In this document: positions 52,255 to 60,901 of the stretch, in pieces | Position numbering within the stretch: the stretch's first letter is position 1 | Layout of the letters: every line of letters starts with the position of its first letter | From: an uncultured Dehalococcoidia bacterium | Lineage (GTDB): Bacteria; Chloroflexota; Dehalococcoidia; Lucifugimonadales; CATQGZ01 | DNA: 64,000 nucleotides | Direction of reading: 5' to 3' | Assembly: GCA_958295685.1 (NCBI GenBank) | Contig: OY282365.1 | Coordinates: 1,550,001 to 1,614,000 of the forward strand | Made by a program: the position numbers and the translations under genes | The notes under the pieces: generated by a model | The model's database searches: none | What the model was told of the DNA's origin: nothing | The model's input: the letters and a program-made list of their open reading frames with translations, nothing else

Positions 52255-52515
52255 GGTGGGGCGACGCGCCGGCCCCAGCGCCGGCAGTCTCTGGGGAGCG
52301 GCGGATCCGGGAATTTTCGCGGAAAGTGTCAGATTTCGGGTCATTTCGTAGCTGAGAGGGCCGATTTTGCCTGACACTATCCGACACTTATCCGACACTA
52401 TCTGACACTTATCCGACACTTATCCGACAGTCGCTTCAGGAGTCCTGCGGGCTGGTTTGTGAGATGGACGACTGTCATGGGGACACTCTAGCACGGCGGT
52501 TCGGGCGTGTCAATG
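52255..52515 (-). repeat. iteron element E4b
   Basis: Minus strand: TTGACA (52513-52508), 17 bp, TAGAGT (52490-52485), ATG 52477 opening MTVVHLTNQPAGLLKRLSDK. Five GTCGGATA/GTCAGATA words follow at 10-11 bp, then CAGCTACGAAATGACC and the inverted word ATCTGACACTTTCC (about 52335-52320). It is placed directly upstream of E4a on the same strand. Confidence 0.75.
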
Positions 52516-52552
52516 TCTGAATCAGGATTCCCAGGATTGGGAGGCGCGGGAA

Positions 52553-52618
52553 GTGGAGAGTGGCGAGTGGAGAGTGGGGAGTGGAGAGTGGGGAGTGGAG
52601 AGTGGAGAGTGGAGAGTG
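52553..52618. repeat. GTGGAGA simple repeat
   Basis: Eight to nine imperfect 7-8 bp units of GTGGAGA/GTGGGGA/GTGGCGA. The complementary word occurs at 24685-24712 next to E3. Low-complexity; no coding role. Confidence 0.7.
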
Positions 52619-52752
52619 ACCCCCATCCTCGAAAGTTCGAGTCGCTGGCGACCGACGCTGGTGGACACATCGAGGCGTTGCCCACCCGCCCGCCAGGTAG
52701 TAGCATGGTGGTCACGACGCTTCACGACATGACTACAATGAGGGTGCGCGGC

Positions 52753-53052
52753 ATGACTACCTACGGCATAAGAGAGTTCAAGGCCAGGGTCAGCGAGATA
52801 CTCCGAAGCCTCGATGACGGCGAAGACGTGATCATCACCCGCCGGGGGAAGCCGTGCGGCAGGCTCACGCCCGTGCAGCGCCCCACTGTGGGGAAACCGT
52901 CTCTCGGTACGCTGAGGGGTAGACTGACCGAACTGCCCGACGCGAGCTACGAGGACTTCTTGGACATCAAGGCGCTATGGGAGCCGGGGCTTCCGGCGTC
53001 TGTTTCGGGAATGGGCTGCGCTCATGCTGCGGCCTCAGACCCTTGCCCTTGA
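52753..53052 (+). CDS. Phd/YefM-type antitoxin, without a toxin gene
   Basis: From ATG 52753, MTTYGIREFKARVSEILRSL and DDGEDVIITRRGKPCGRL are the DNA-binding half of Phd/YefM antitoxins, followed by a linker and ALWEP, close to where such proteins end. ATG 52729 is an alternative start. The last 20 residues (SGMGCAHAAASDPCP) are read from the duplicated flank, so the original stop was lost. No PIN, RelE or Doc toxin gene follows; the next gene is on the other strand. Confidence 0.75.
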   Translation: MTTYGIREFKARVSEILRSLDDGEDVIITRRGKPCGRLTPVQRPTVGKPSLGTLRGRLTELPDASYEDFLDIKALWEPGLPASVSGMGCAHAAASDPCP

Positions 53053-53115
53053 ATCGCAGGTCCCCAAATTGCCGTGGCCGTATTCGTACCCTGTAGAACG
53101 TCGTTGTAGATTCCC
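52993..53115. repeat. direct repeat, right copy
   Basis: Counterpart of 51664-51800. Its left end (CTGTTTCGGGAATGGGCTGC) is a decayed methyltransferase start, whose ATG still overlaps the glycosyltransferase stop. Confidence 0.75.
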
Positions 53116-54263
53116 AGCGTCCTAGCGGCAACGACTCTCCAGTCGAAAACCTCTTCCGCCAGGCGGCGGGAGCGCAGTCTCATATCAGCCAGCCGGGACG
53201 GGTCGGCGAGAATCGAGTCAAGCACTCTTGCCAGGGAGCGGGCGTTGCCCCTCTCGAACGCCGCGCCGTTCCCGTACAGCGTAAGATGCCTTCCCGCAGC
53301 CTCATCCGAGTGTACGAGAACATTGTGGCAGGCCATCGCCTCGTTCATGGTTATGCCCGGGTTCCCAGGCCATACCGCTATGTCGGCCGCCGACATATAG
53401 TTGGGCAGCTCGGTGTTGGGAACAAGTCCGGTCAAAATGAGCCTGCTCCTTGCGTTGGGATGCGCCGCCTGGATTAGCTCTTCGGCCATGCCGGGCACGG
53501 CCGGACCCACCAGCAGGAGGTACAGGCCGTACTTGCCGGCAAGCGAATTCCAGGCCTCCACCAGCGCCTCCACCTCTTTCCCGGGGTCAATCCGTCCGCC
53601 AAACAGTATCACCCTGGCGTCGTCGGGGATTCCCAGCGACCGCCGAGTCTCCAGCCTGGCGGACTCGTCGTACCTGAATGAGCGGGTATCGGCCCCCAGG
53701 GTGGAGTGTGTCATACGGGAGTGGGGGATTCCGAACAGGTCGTGCAGGATGTCCTCGGGCTCGGGACCCAAGGGGATGTATCGCTTGATGACGGAGCCGT
53801 AGTGGGGGAGAACCAGGCGCCGGAACAGCTGGTAGTAGGCCCGTCTCACCGGCCCGCGGGGATAGGTGAGGAAGCGCCAGAGGTGGCAGTCTATGACAGC
53901 CGGCAGGCCCAGGGCCTTGGCCGCCGACAGGGCCTGAACGGTCAGGTATCCGATGGGGTTGTGTATGTGCAGAATGTCCGGCTTGGTCTCTCTCAGGGCG
54001 CTCTTGAGGCCCTCCAGCAAGAACTGGGTCCCCTTTCTGGAGCGGAATCTGGCCTTCAACCGATGTATCCTGATGCCCCGCTCCTCGTAAACGCCGGGGG
54101 CGGTCCCGGTCTGGAGGTGCTCCAGCCCCTGCCACCAGGCCAAGGGCAGGGGGGAGGTTATGACGGAAACGTCGGCGCCCATCCCTGCCTGAAAGAATGG
54201 AAGATGGTTCTCCTCGTACCCCAGGCCCTCCTGGTAGCTGACCGTAACGTGCGCAACCCGCAT
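53022..54263 (-). CDS. family 4 glycosyltransferase
   Basis: 413 residues with two Rossmann-like halves. The N-terminal half has HVTVSYQEGLGYEENHLPFF and DILHIHNPIGYLTV. The C-terminal half has ILFGGRIDPGKEVEALVEAW, LLLVGPAVPG and GNPGITMNEAMACH, the last matching the E-x7-E donor-binding region of GT-B/GT4 enzymes. It adds a sugar from a nucleotide or prenyl donor during surface polysaccharide assembly. Four bp separate it from the oxidoreductase upstream. Confidence 0.92.
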   Translation of the reverse strand: MRVAHVTVSYQEGLGYEENHLPFFQAGMGADVSVITSPLPLAWWQGLEHLQTGTAPGVYEERGIRIHRLKARFRSRKGTQFLLEGLKSALRETKPDILHIHNPIGYLTVQALSAAKALGLPAVIDCHLWRFLTYPRGPVRRAYYQLFRRLVLPHYGSVIKRYIPLGPEPEDILHDLFGIPHSRMTHSTLGADTRSFRYDESARLETRRSLGIPDDARVILFGGRIDPGKEVEALVEAWNSLAGKYGLYLLLVGPAVPGMAEELIQAAHPNARSRLILTGLVPNTELPNYMSAADIAVWPGNPGITMNEAMACHNVLVHSDEAAGRHLTLYGNGAAFERGNARSLARVLDSILADPSRLADMRLRSRRLAEEVFDWRVVAARTLGIYNDVLQGTNTATAIWGPAIQGQGSEAAA

Positions 54264-54267
54264 ACGG

Positions 54268-55344
54268 CTACTCTACTCTGCGATGCTCCGGGCCGCGTGC
54301 GCCGGGCGCTGATGACGGCCGGCCCTTGTGGAGTTCCGCCTGTATCCGCTCGATGGTCCTGACCACCGAGACCGCGTGTCGACCGCCGCTGATTGGCTCC
54401 GCGCCGCGCCGTATGCAGTCCAGGAAATGGGCCATTTCCTGAGCCAGCGGCTCCGGGTAAGGAATCTTTGGAATAATGGTGTCGCCGTACCGGTGCGATA
54501 CCAGGAACCCGCCTGGGCTGTCGGTGTCTTTCGTGCCGCCGGAGATGTCCACCCCCATGTCGTAAATCACTACCCTGGCATCGGTGGAGGCGTCGTCCAG
54601 GACCACCATCTTCCGGCTGCCCACGACGGTCACCGTCCTCACCATGTTCGGGTCCAGCCAACTCAGATGGATGTTGGCGAGCTGCCCTTCGCGGAAGCGC
54701 AGCGTCGAGAACACGACGTCCTCGAGGGAGGGCTGAAGGTAGATTCCGCCCACTGCGCTCACGGTCTCAGGTTCGGACTCGAGCCAGTACTGGATGATCG
54801 ATACGTCGTGGGGCGCCAGGTTCCACAGCACGTTCACGTCGGACCGCACTATCCCCAGGTTGAGCCGGCGGCTGTAGATGTAGTGGACGTCGCCAAGACT
54901 GCCGGAGTCCATCATGTCCTTCAGGTAGTTGACGGCCGAGTTGAACAGGAACGTGTGTCCGGCCATCAATACCAGGCCCTTTTCGCTGGCGTAATCGACC
55001 AGCTCCTGGGCTTCGTCCGCCCTGGTAGCCAGCGGCTTCTCGACGAAAGCGTGTTTTCCGGCGCGCAAGGCCAGCCGGGCGGCGCGGTAGTGGTCGTTCG
55101 CCGGAGTGGCGATCACCACCGCATCGGTCGAATCGGAATCGAAGATGTCCGACTCATTGCCGGAGACGCGCAGCCCCGGGTGACGGGAGCTTACGTATTC
55201 CTGGGCGGCGGGCGACGAGTCGACCACCCGCTGCACCTGAGAGCCGCGGGATTCCATGAGCACGCGCAGCAGGTTCTTTCCCCAATACCCACATCCCAAT
55301 AACGCCGTTCTCACCTGGCGATTGTGTGAGGTCATATAGCCCAT
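54268..55344 (-). CDS. Gfo/Idh/MocA family sugar oxidoreductase
   Basis: 358 residues. ALLGCGYWGKNLLRVL is the NAD(P) fold start, AVVIATPANDHYRAARLAL and FVEKPLATRADEAQEL (the EKP motif) are diagnostic, and WNLAPHDVSIIQYWL holds the catalytic-site His-Asp. Such enzymes oxidise or reduce nucleotide sugars at C3 or C2, often feeding DegT aminotransferases like the one at 48851. ATG 55335 is an alternative start. One base separates it from the ligase stop. Confidence 0.92.
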   Translation of the reverse strand: MGYMTSHNRQVRTALLGCGYWGKNLLRVLMESRGSQVQRVVDSSPAAQEYVSSRHPGLRVSGNESDIFDSDSTDAVVIATPANDHYRAARLALRAGKHAFVEKPLATRADEAQELVDYASEKGLVLMAGHTFLFNSAVNYLKDMMDSGSLGDVHYIYSRRLNLGIVRSDVNVLWNLAPHDVSIIQYWLESEPETVSAVGGIYLQPSLEDVVFSTLRFREGQLANIHLSWLDPNMVRTVTVVGSRKMVVLDDASTDARVVIYDMGVDISGGTKDTDSPGGFLVSHRYGDTIIPKIPYPEPLAQEMAHFLDCIRRGAEPISGGRHAVSVVRTIERIQAELHKGRPSSAPGARGPEHRRVE

Positions 55345-55345
55345 C

Positions 55346-57271
55346 TCATAGTCGTATCTTGGCGCCGCCCACCGGCACGCTGTCCTTGGCCGGAGCGAGG
55401 AACCGCAGCCTGGGCGGGAGCTTCTCGCGGAGGCCTCCGCTGACCTCCCGGCTTGACATACCCAGAAGAAGCGGCAGGTTGAGTATTATGGCGACGAAGA
55501 TAATCAGGTCCTTATGGTGGGGCAGACTGGTGGAGAACTGCTTTTGGATGAAAAGCGCGCTCGCTACCAGGAACACCGCCGTGATAATGTGGAAGTGAGG
55601 ATTTTGCTCGTCGAGCTTGACGAAAAACTTCCAGAGGCTCCTTAGCGCAAAGGCAAAGACTGCCAACAGGAGAGCAAGCCCTGTCAGACCCAGCTCGGCC
55701 GCCGTCTCCGCAAAAATGTTGTGGGCGTAATTGTCCATCCCCGCGGCGCCTGCGCCAAAGAGGGGATTGGCCCTGAATTTGGTCAGGGCTTCTTCAAGCA
55801 GATCAATCCTATTATCTATTGTCTGCTCGCGAAGCTTCGCTACCTCTTCCGGCTCGTTATCTGAAGATTTAACCACCAGGGACAGGGTCTCGAAGCGCTC
55901 TTGGTTGGGCAGCGTTATCCCTATCTGCGGGAGTCTAAGCCCGGGGGTTGTATCTTCCTGGACGCCTTTGCTTACGTCGGCAGGCGCGGGGGTGGCCTGC
56001 CGCGCTGCTGCGGAAGTCGTCAGCGGCCCAGACACTGGGGCTATCGGGCCTATGGCCATCGTCTCTGCCCGGTAAGTCAGGCCCTCCTTTTCGTAGTCCA
56101 CGTAGCTGCGCAAGAACTTGCCGACGTCATCGTCGGTCGGGGTGTACTCGTATGTCGGGCTAGTTCTTCCGATGTTGGACCAGGTGGCGTCGTCGGGCGT
56201 ATCGGCGACGCCGGTCAGGGCGTCGGCCCGCTGCCACTGCCAAGCGGTCACGGGGGTGTCGTCGATCCTGTGGGGCTGATCATTTAGCAGGTAGGCGGAG
56301 AGGAGTTCCCCCACCCGACTCTGTTCGTCTTGGCGCTCGACGTCGAAAAAGCGGAGTCGGGCGTCGCCGGATTGTAGTACCGCGGGTTGTATCGCTGTCG
56401 GCGCCAAACCGGCGGCAAAAACCGTGTAGAACAGGAAACCCACTGTGCCGAGAACAACCAACAGAACAGGTAAGTTGCTGAATCTGCGCGTAATGAGGGC
56501 AATCGAGAGGGCGGCCGACACCGTTCCAAGTATGGCAACCAACGAAGAGCGAGTGCCGACGATCATCATGTCGTAAATCAGCGCCCCTATGATGGCCAGG
56601 CTCAGAACCATCCAGATGCGACGCCAAGAGGACGCCAGACCAGTGTACAACACCGCCCCGACCATCAAGAATATCCCGAATTGAACGGGGTTAGCCTCCA
56701 GGAAAACCAGGCGCTGATTCCATTCCGTTACCTCATACGGCAACAGGTTGGCGGCCGCATCGGGCAGGACTGAGAAGGCTATGACGCCAAGGCCCAAAAC
56801 CGTTGCCGCCGCCAACACCGTAGCTAGGAAGAGCCTCACCCGAACGAAATCGACCAGGATGACACGAGCCAGGAAGTAGGGCGCCAGCACCAGTCCCACG
56901 AACCGCAGACCCTTCTCCATACCGTCAGCCGAGCTGCTATTTGCCAGCATCACTAGGGCAAGGCCAATCAGGGCCACGTCCGCCCAAATAAGCTGGAACC
57001 TGATCTCCCTGGCGGCCCAGAGGTGGACGCCGACGCAGAGGACGGCAGCCATCAGGAAAACCAGTGTCAGGTTTATGGGTCCGAATAGCTGCGTTCCGCC
57101 GCGAATCACGAAGGCGAAGGCGAACAGGGCGAGCGCAATGGAGGCGCAGTACATCGACAGAACGCCCACGCCGGCGTCGGAAGCCCTGGAGGGCAGCGAC
57201 GCCCAGGTCGAGTAGACCGAGCCGACCCAAGTCGCTTCTCTGGTCACGGCGGCGCCCTTTTCAACCGCCAT
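55346..57271 (-). CDS. O-antigen ligase/polymerase-like membrane protein with Ig-like loop insertion
   Basis: 641 residues. About ten helices run from residue 30 to 270, including the WzyC/WaaL-type NPVQFGIFLMVGAVLYTGLA and GTRSSLVAILG segments. A large extracytoplasmic loop follows (about 290-520), and then GAGAAGMDNYAHNIFAETAAELG, with HN as the conserved ligase motif, and more helices. Part of the loop (AWQWQRADALTGVADTPDD...YEYTPTDDDVGKFLRSYVDY) looks like a bacterial Ig-like repeat. The protein should link or polymerise lipid-borne glycans outside the membrane. Confidence 0.85.
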   Translation of the reverse strand: MAVEKGAAVTREATWVGSVYSTWASLPSRASDAGVGVLSMYCASIALALFAFAFVIRGGTQLFGPINLTLVFLMAAVLCVGVHLWAAREIRFQLIWADVALIGLALVMLANSSSADGMEKGLRFVGLVLAPYFLARVILVDFVRVRLFLATVLAAATVLGLGVIAFSVLPDAAANLLPYEVTEWNQRLVFLEANPVQFGIFLMVGAVLYTGLASSWRRIWMVLSLAIIGALIYDMMIVGTRSSLVAILGTVSAALSIALITRRFSNLPVLLVVLGTVGFLFYTVFAAGLAPTAIQPAVLQSGDARLRFFDVERQDEQSRVGELLSAYLLNDQPHRIDDTPVTAWQWQRADALTGVADTPDDATWSNIGRTSPTYEYTPTDDDVGKFLRSYVDYEKEGLTYRAETMAIGPIAPVSGPLTTSAAARQATPAPADVSKGVQEDTTPGLRLPQIGITLPNQERFETLSLVVKSSDNEPEEVAKLREQTIDNRIDLLEEALTKFRANPLFGAGAAGMDNYAHNIFAETAAELGLTGLALLLAVFAFALRSLWKFFVKLDEQNPHFHIITAVFLVASALFIQKQFSTSLPHHKDLIIFVAIILNLPLLLGMSSREVSGGLREKLPPRLRFLAPAKDSVPVGGAKIRL

Positions 57272-57316
57272 GAACCCTCCCGATTTGCAACATGCTTGAC
57301 TCCCGCTCCTCCGGCC

Positions 57317-59098
57317 TTATGCCTCTACCCGACCGGCTCCGTGACCCCGGCGCAGCGTCGCGGCTATGAACGGGACGAAGGCCGCCGCGAAAGCAATCCA
57401 GCCAATGGAGTTGGCCCACGCCGCCCCCTCCGCTCCGTACTTGGGGGCCAGGATCAACATCGCCGTAACCATAGCCGCCAGCATCACCGCCGATGACACC
57501 AGATGGGGAATGGCTCTCCCCGTCGCGGCCGGCAGGACGTAGAGGGACGCAATGACCGCGAAGGCCAAGGCCCCCGGAAGCAGGAACAGCAACGGGAAGG
57601 CGGCTTCTTCGAAACCGGGACCCAGCATAATCCGGATAATCGGTCCGTGAATTATAGCAAGCAGTCCGTATCCGGCAACAGCGATACCGAGCGACAATAG
57701 CGCAAAATGGCGGGAGATTCGGCGAACAGCGGCCATGTCTCCGCCGTACCACTGTCGGCTGTATTCGGCCTGTACTCCGGTGGAGATGGAGCGGAAGGGA
57801 TGTTTGGTGGCGTCGACAATCTGGTGCGCCGCTCGGTACAGCCCAACCTGGCTCAAGCTGACGATGTTGGCTATCAGGATTACGTCGATATGCAGGATGA
57901 CGGCTTCAATCGACGCTCGCCAGAACGACCCGACCTGGAACGCGATGACATCTCGGCCCGGTACCTTAGCAGACAACGAGCGCAGAAACCCCGGCAGACC
58001 CGCTTTCCTCTCCGAGGACGCGGCGGCAATGAACATTCCGATCCCGGTTATCACGTCTCCTGCGACATAGGCCAATACTACGATGATTAGCCCACCCTCA
58101 GTCAACCATGCCGCCAGAAGAAAGGCGGTCCTCGCCGCCGCGCTGACCACCGCAACGGCAAAGCCCAACCGCAGCTGGTCGGCCAGTCTCAGCAGCGCCA
58201 TGCTTTCCCTGACCGTGGCCGCTGCGACGCCCCCGACTCCGTACACAAGCAGCGCCGACTTGTAGTCCTCCAGGCCTCCAATCAGGCCGCTCACGGCGAG
58301 GGCCCCAACCGCCAGCAGGGTGTAGGAGACCAGGGAAAGCGCCTGGGATACCACAAAGGTGAACCGCAGCGTACCCGCCGCCTCTTCCATGCGGCCTGAA
58401 GCCACACTGCGAGTCACGAACGTTGTAATGACTTCGTTGCCCGGCAGGGACACGATCCGATAGAGAAGCGAAGTTAACGCTATGATGACAGCCAGAACCC
58501 CCAGGCCTTCGGGCCCCAGGATCCGGGCCGAAAGCGCCACCTGAACTATGCTGGCCAGGAGCTGGGCAGTCGTTATCGCGCCTATCCACGACGTCTGCCG
58601 CGCCGCGCGTTGGTCGGAGGCCGGGAGCAGCCTGGCAATGAACTGATTCACTCCCTTCGCACCGCCCGCCCAGGCACGGTACGCCACGCCGACGGCAGAA
58701 TATCGCCGCAACAGCACGTCGGCCAATGCCAGCCCTACCACTCCGCCCACGGTGTCGAGGGCCAGGTCGACGCCGCTGGGCCAACGCCCCGGACGGAACG
58801 ATTGGTGCACCTCGTCGGAAATGCCGTACAGCACGGTGAACGCCGCGACGGCGCCCCACAGCGCCGGGAGCGAAGTGATGCCTTCCCAAGTACGAAACGC
58901 CCGATAGGCCAGGGCCGCCAGAATGGCGAACTCGGCAAAATGGACTACGTCGAACGGTACACGAAAGACCGCGCCGAGTTGTCCTGCAGAGTCGGCGCTG
59001 AGACTCGTCCCCCAAAAGATGACGCCCATCCAGACGAGCAGCGGCGCCCAATAGACGAAGAACTGCCGGATGAACCGATTCAATCTTCTCCCTTGCAC
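57317..59098 (-). CDS. VanZ-like domain fused to a polysaccharide flippase (Wzx-like)
   Basis: 593 residues. Residues about 10-135 form a VanZ-like domain: WMGVIFWGTSLSADSAGQ, VVHFAEFAILAALAYRAF, ISDEVHQSFRPGRWPSGVDL, DTVGGVVG. From about 165 a MATE-like polysaccharide flippase follows (SWIGAITTAQLLASIVQVAL, RILGPEGLGVLAVI, and later YGAEGAAWANSIGW). It moves lipid-linked glycans across the membrane. GTG 59098 gives the full frame, but TTG 59083, preceded by AAGGGAGAAGA and overlapping the previous stop, is a better start. Confidence 0.88.
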   Translation of the reverse strand: MQGRRLNRFIRQFFVYWAPLLVWMGVIFWGTSLSADSAGQLGAVFRVPFDVVHFAEFAILAALAYRAFRTWEGITSLPALWGAVAAFTVLYGISDEVHQSFRPGRWPSGVDLALDTVGGVVGLALADVLLRRYSAVGVAYRAWAGGAKGVNQFIARLLPASDQRAARQTSWIGAITTAQLLASIVQVALSARILGPEGLGVLAVIIALTSLLYRIVSLPGNEVITTFVTRSVASGRMEEAAGTLRFTFVVSQALSLVSYTLLAVGALAVSGLIGGLEDYKSALLVYGVGGVAAATVRESMALLRLADQLRLGFAVAVVSAAARTAFLLAAWLTEGGLIIVVLAYVAGDVITGIGMFIAAASSERKAGLPGFLRSLSAKVPGRDVIAFQVGSFWRASIEAVILHIDVILIANIVSLSQVGLYRAAHQIVDATKHPFRSISTGVQAEYSRQWYGGDMAAVRRISRHFALLSLGIAVAGYGLLAIIHGPIIRIMLGPGFEEAAFPLLFLLPGALAFAVIASLYVLPAATGRAIPHLVSSAVMLAAMVTAMLILAPKYGAEGAAWANSIGWIAFAAAFVPFIAATLRRGHGAGRVEA

Positions 59099-59238
59099 TG
59101 CTCTACGGTCAGGCTGGCTCCACGTGGTCCATTCGGGAAGTGAACCCCTTGCAGGAAGGCAGGAAGGTCGTTCAGGGCAACCACGTCGAAGAGCCGCTTC
59201 TCAAATTGGCCGGCGAAGCACAATCCGCAGCCCCGCAT
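59080..59238 (-). CDS. small hypothetical protein coupled to the flippase
   Basis: 52 residues, MRGCGLCFAGQFEKRLFDVV, then ALNDLPAFLQGVHFPNGPRG and a stop that overlaps the flippase TTG by TTGA. A GGGAGG abuts the ATG, too close for ideal spacing. Codon usage looks coding. It begins 14 bp after the gamma-glutamyltransferase stop, so all three could form one transcript. No family recognised; it may be the end of a lost gene. Confidence 0.4.
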   Translation of the reverse strand: MRGCGLCFAGQFEKRLFDVVALNDLPAFLQGVHFPNGPRGASLTVEQCKGED

Positions 59239-59251
59239 CCTCCCGGCCGCG

Positions 59252-60874
59252 CTACCGGACCTCCGCGCAGCCTCCTCGCCCCCTGGGGTCGGCGGCCCCT
59301 GTGACGCGGCCGGAGACGGGGTCCCTCTGAACCGCGTGTACGAGCGCGAAGAACGGATCGTAGCTCAGGCGGCTCTTGACCGGCGTGTGGCCGCGCGACT
59401 CCAGATCGTCTCTGACGGCATGGTATAGCCGGGCCTCGACGTCGACCCACGATCCCTCCGAGTGAATCCGAGGAGCCGACACAGCCTCCACGATCGACAT
59501 CCCGTGATCGATGACGTTCACCATGGTCTGCAGGTTCGCGGTCGGTATCCTGACGGCTCCGGGCGCTCCCAGCACGATGAAGGGCTGTGCGCGGTCGGCT
59601 AGGACTATCGTGGGCGACATGCCGGTGGTGCGAGCCTTCCCGGGGGCAATGGAGTTCGGGTGTCCCGGGTATGGGTGGAAGGCCTGCATCGAGTTGTTGA
59701 ACAGGAAGCCGAGACCGTCTACGACCACGCCGGAGCACGGGCTCCCCAGCGTGTGGGTGATGGCGATAGCGTTGCCCTGCTCGTCCATAGCGGAGACGTG
59801 AGTCGTGTCACGCCCCTCGGCCAGGTCCAGGCCCGACACCTCGATCTGCCCGCCCTGGTCGACCACGTCCCGCCACTCGCGGGCGTGCTCCTTCGATACG
59901 AGGGTCTCGACCGGCACGTCGACGTAGTCGGGGTCGGCGAGGTACGCCGCCCGGTCTGAGAAGCCGGCCCTCTGGGCCTGTGCCATGAGGTGCCAGTACT
60001 CGGGAGTGCCGAAGCCCATGCCTCTCAGGTCATAGCCTTCGAGGATGTTGAGGGTTTCGCTTATCTGTGCGCCGCTGCCAGGGGGCGGGTTGCCGCATAT
60101 GGTATAGCCCCTGTAGCTGGTCTTCACCGGCGGGCCGATGCGCAGGCGGTAGCGGCGGAAATCCTCTTCGGTGACCAGGCCGCCGTTGCGGGCGAAGTCC
60201 TCGGCAATAAGGCGCCCCAACTCGCCGACGTAGAGCGCGTCCGGGCCCTCCCTGGCTACCACGCGGAGGGTCTGGGCGTAGTCCTTCATAGTGAAGAGCT
60301 CGCCTGCGAGAATCGGCGCGCCGCCGCGGGTGAATATCTTCGCCGACGCAGGGGTCGCCTTCAGCACGTCCTGTGTGGACGGGCTTCCAGGCGTGCCGCC
60401 CCTGAGCCACTGCTCCTCCTGCTCGCCCGGGACGGGGAACCCCCTCTCCGCAAGCTCGACGGCAGGCGCTGCGAGCTCGGCCCACGGAAGGCTGCCGAAC
60501 CTCGACGCCACCTCGTGCAGCGCCATGAGTGTGCCGGGGACGGTGACCGAGAGGTAGCCCATGTGGTTGACGAAGCCCTCGAGCTGCCACTGGTCGGCAG
60601 GGAGGCGGCGCACGACCTTGGCGGCCCACATCTCCGGAGTCGCCGCCAGCGGAGCGCGTCCGTAGAAGTCGATGACGAGGTGCTGGCCGGAGGCGGCGTG
60701 GATGACCTGGAGGCTCCCGTTGCCGCCGATACTGGAGACCAAGGGCTCGGCCACGCCCTGAGCCATCGCGGTCGCCACAGCCGCGTCTATGGCGTTGCCG
60801 CCGTCTTCGAGTATCCGGCGGCCCACCTCGACCGCCTCGACCGCCGGGCAAACCACCACGCCTTTGGTTGACAT
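59252..60874 (-). CDS. gamma-glutamyltransferase family protein
   Basis: 540 residues. GGNAIDAAVATAMAQGVAEP near the N-terminus and GRDTTHVSAMDEQGNAIAIT are the Ntn-hydrolase signature; Thr357 in TTHVS should become the catalytic N-terminal residue after self-cleavage. LGSPCSGVVVDGLGFLFNNS and the late GAPGAVRIPTANLQTMVNV follow as usual. It transfers or hydrolyses gamma-glutamyl groups, as with glutathione. No signal peptide is visible, unlike secreted GGTs. GGAGG lies upstream of ATG 60874. Confidence 0.92.
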   Translation of the reverse strand: MSTKGVVVCPAVEAVEVGRRILEDGGNAIDAAVATAMAQGVAEPLVSSIGGNGSLQVIHAASGQHLVIDFYGRAPLAATPEMWAAKVVRRLPADQWQLEGFVNHMGYLSVTVPGTLMALHEVASRFGSLPWAELAAPAVELAERGFPVPGEQEEQWLRGGTPGSPSTQDVLKATPASAKIFTRGGAPILAGELFTMKDYAQTLRVVAREGPDALYVGELGRLIAEDFARNGGLVTEEDFRRYRLRIGPPVKTSYRGYTICGNPPPGSGAQISETLNILEGYDLRGMGFGTPEYWHLMAQAQRAGFSDRAAYLADPDYVDVPVETLVSKEHAREWRDVVDQGGQIEVSGLDLAEGRDTTHVSAMDEQGNAIAITHTLGSPCSGVVVDGLGFLFNNSMQAFHPYPGHPNSIAPGKARTTGMSPTIVLADRAQPFIVLGAPGAVRIPTANLQTMVNVIDHGMSIVEAVSAPRIHSEGSWVDVEARLYHAVRDDLESRGHTPVKSRLSYDPFFALVHAVQRDPVSGRVTGAADPRGRGGCAEVR

Positions 60875-60901
60875 CGTTACGCCTCCACTCTCAATATCAG
60901 G

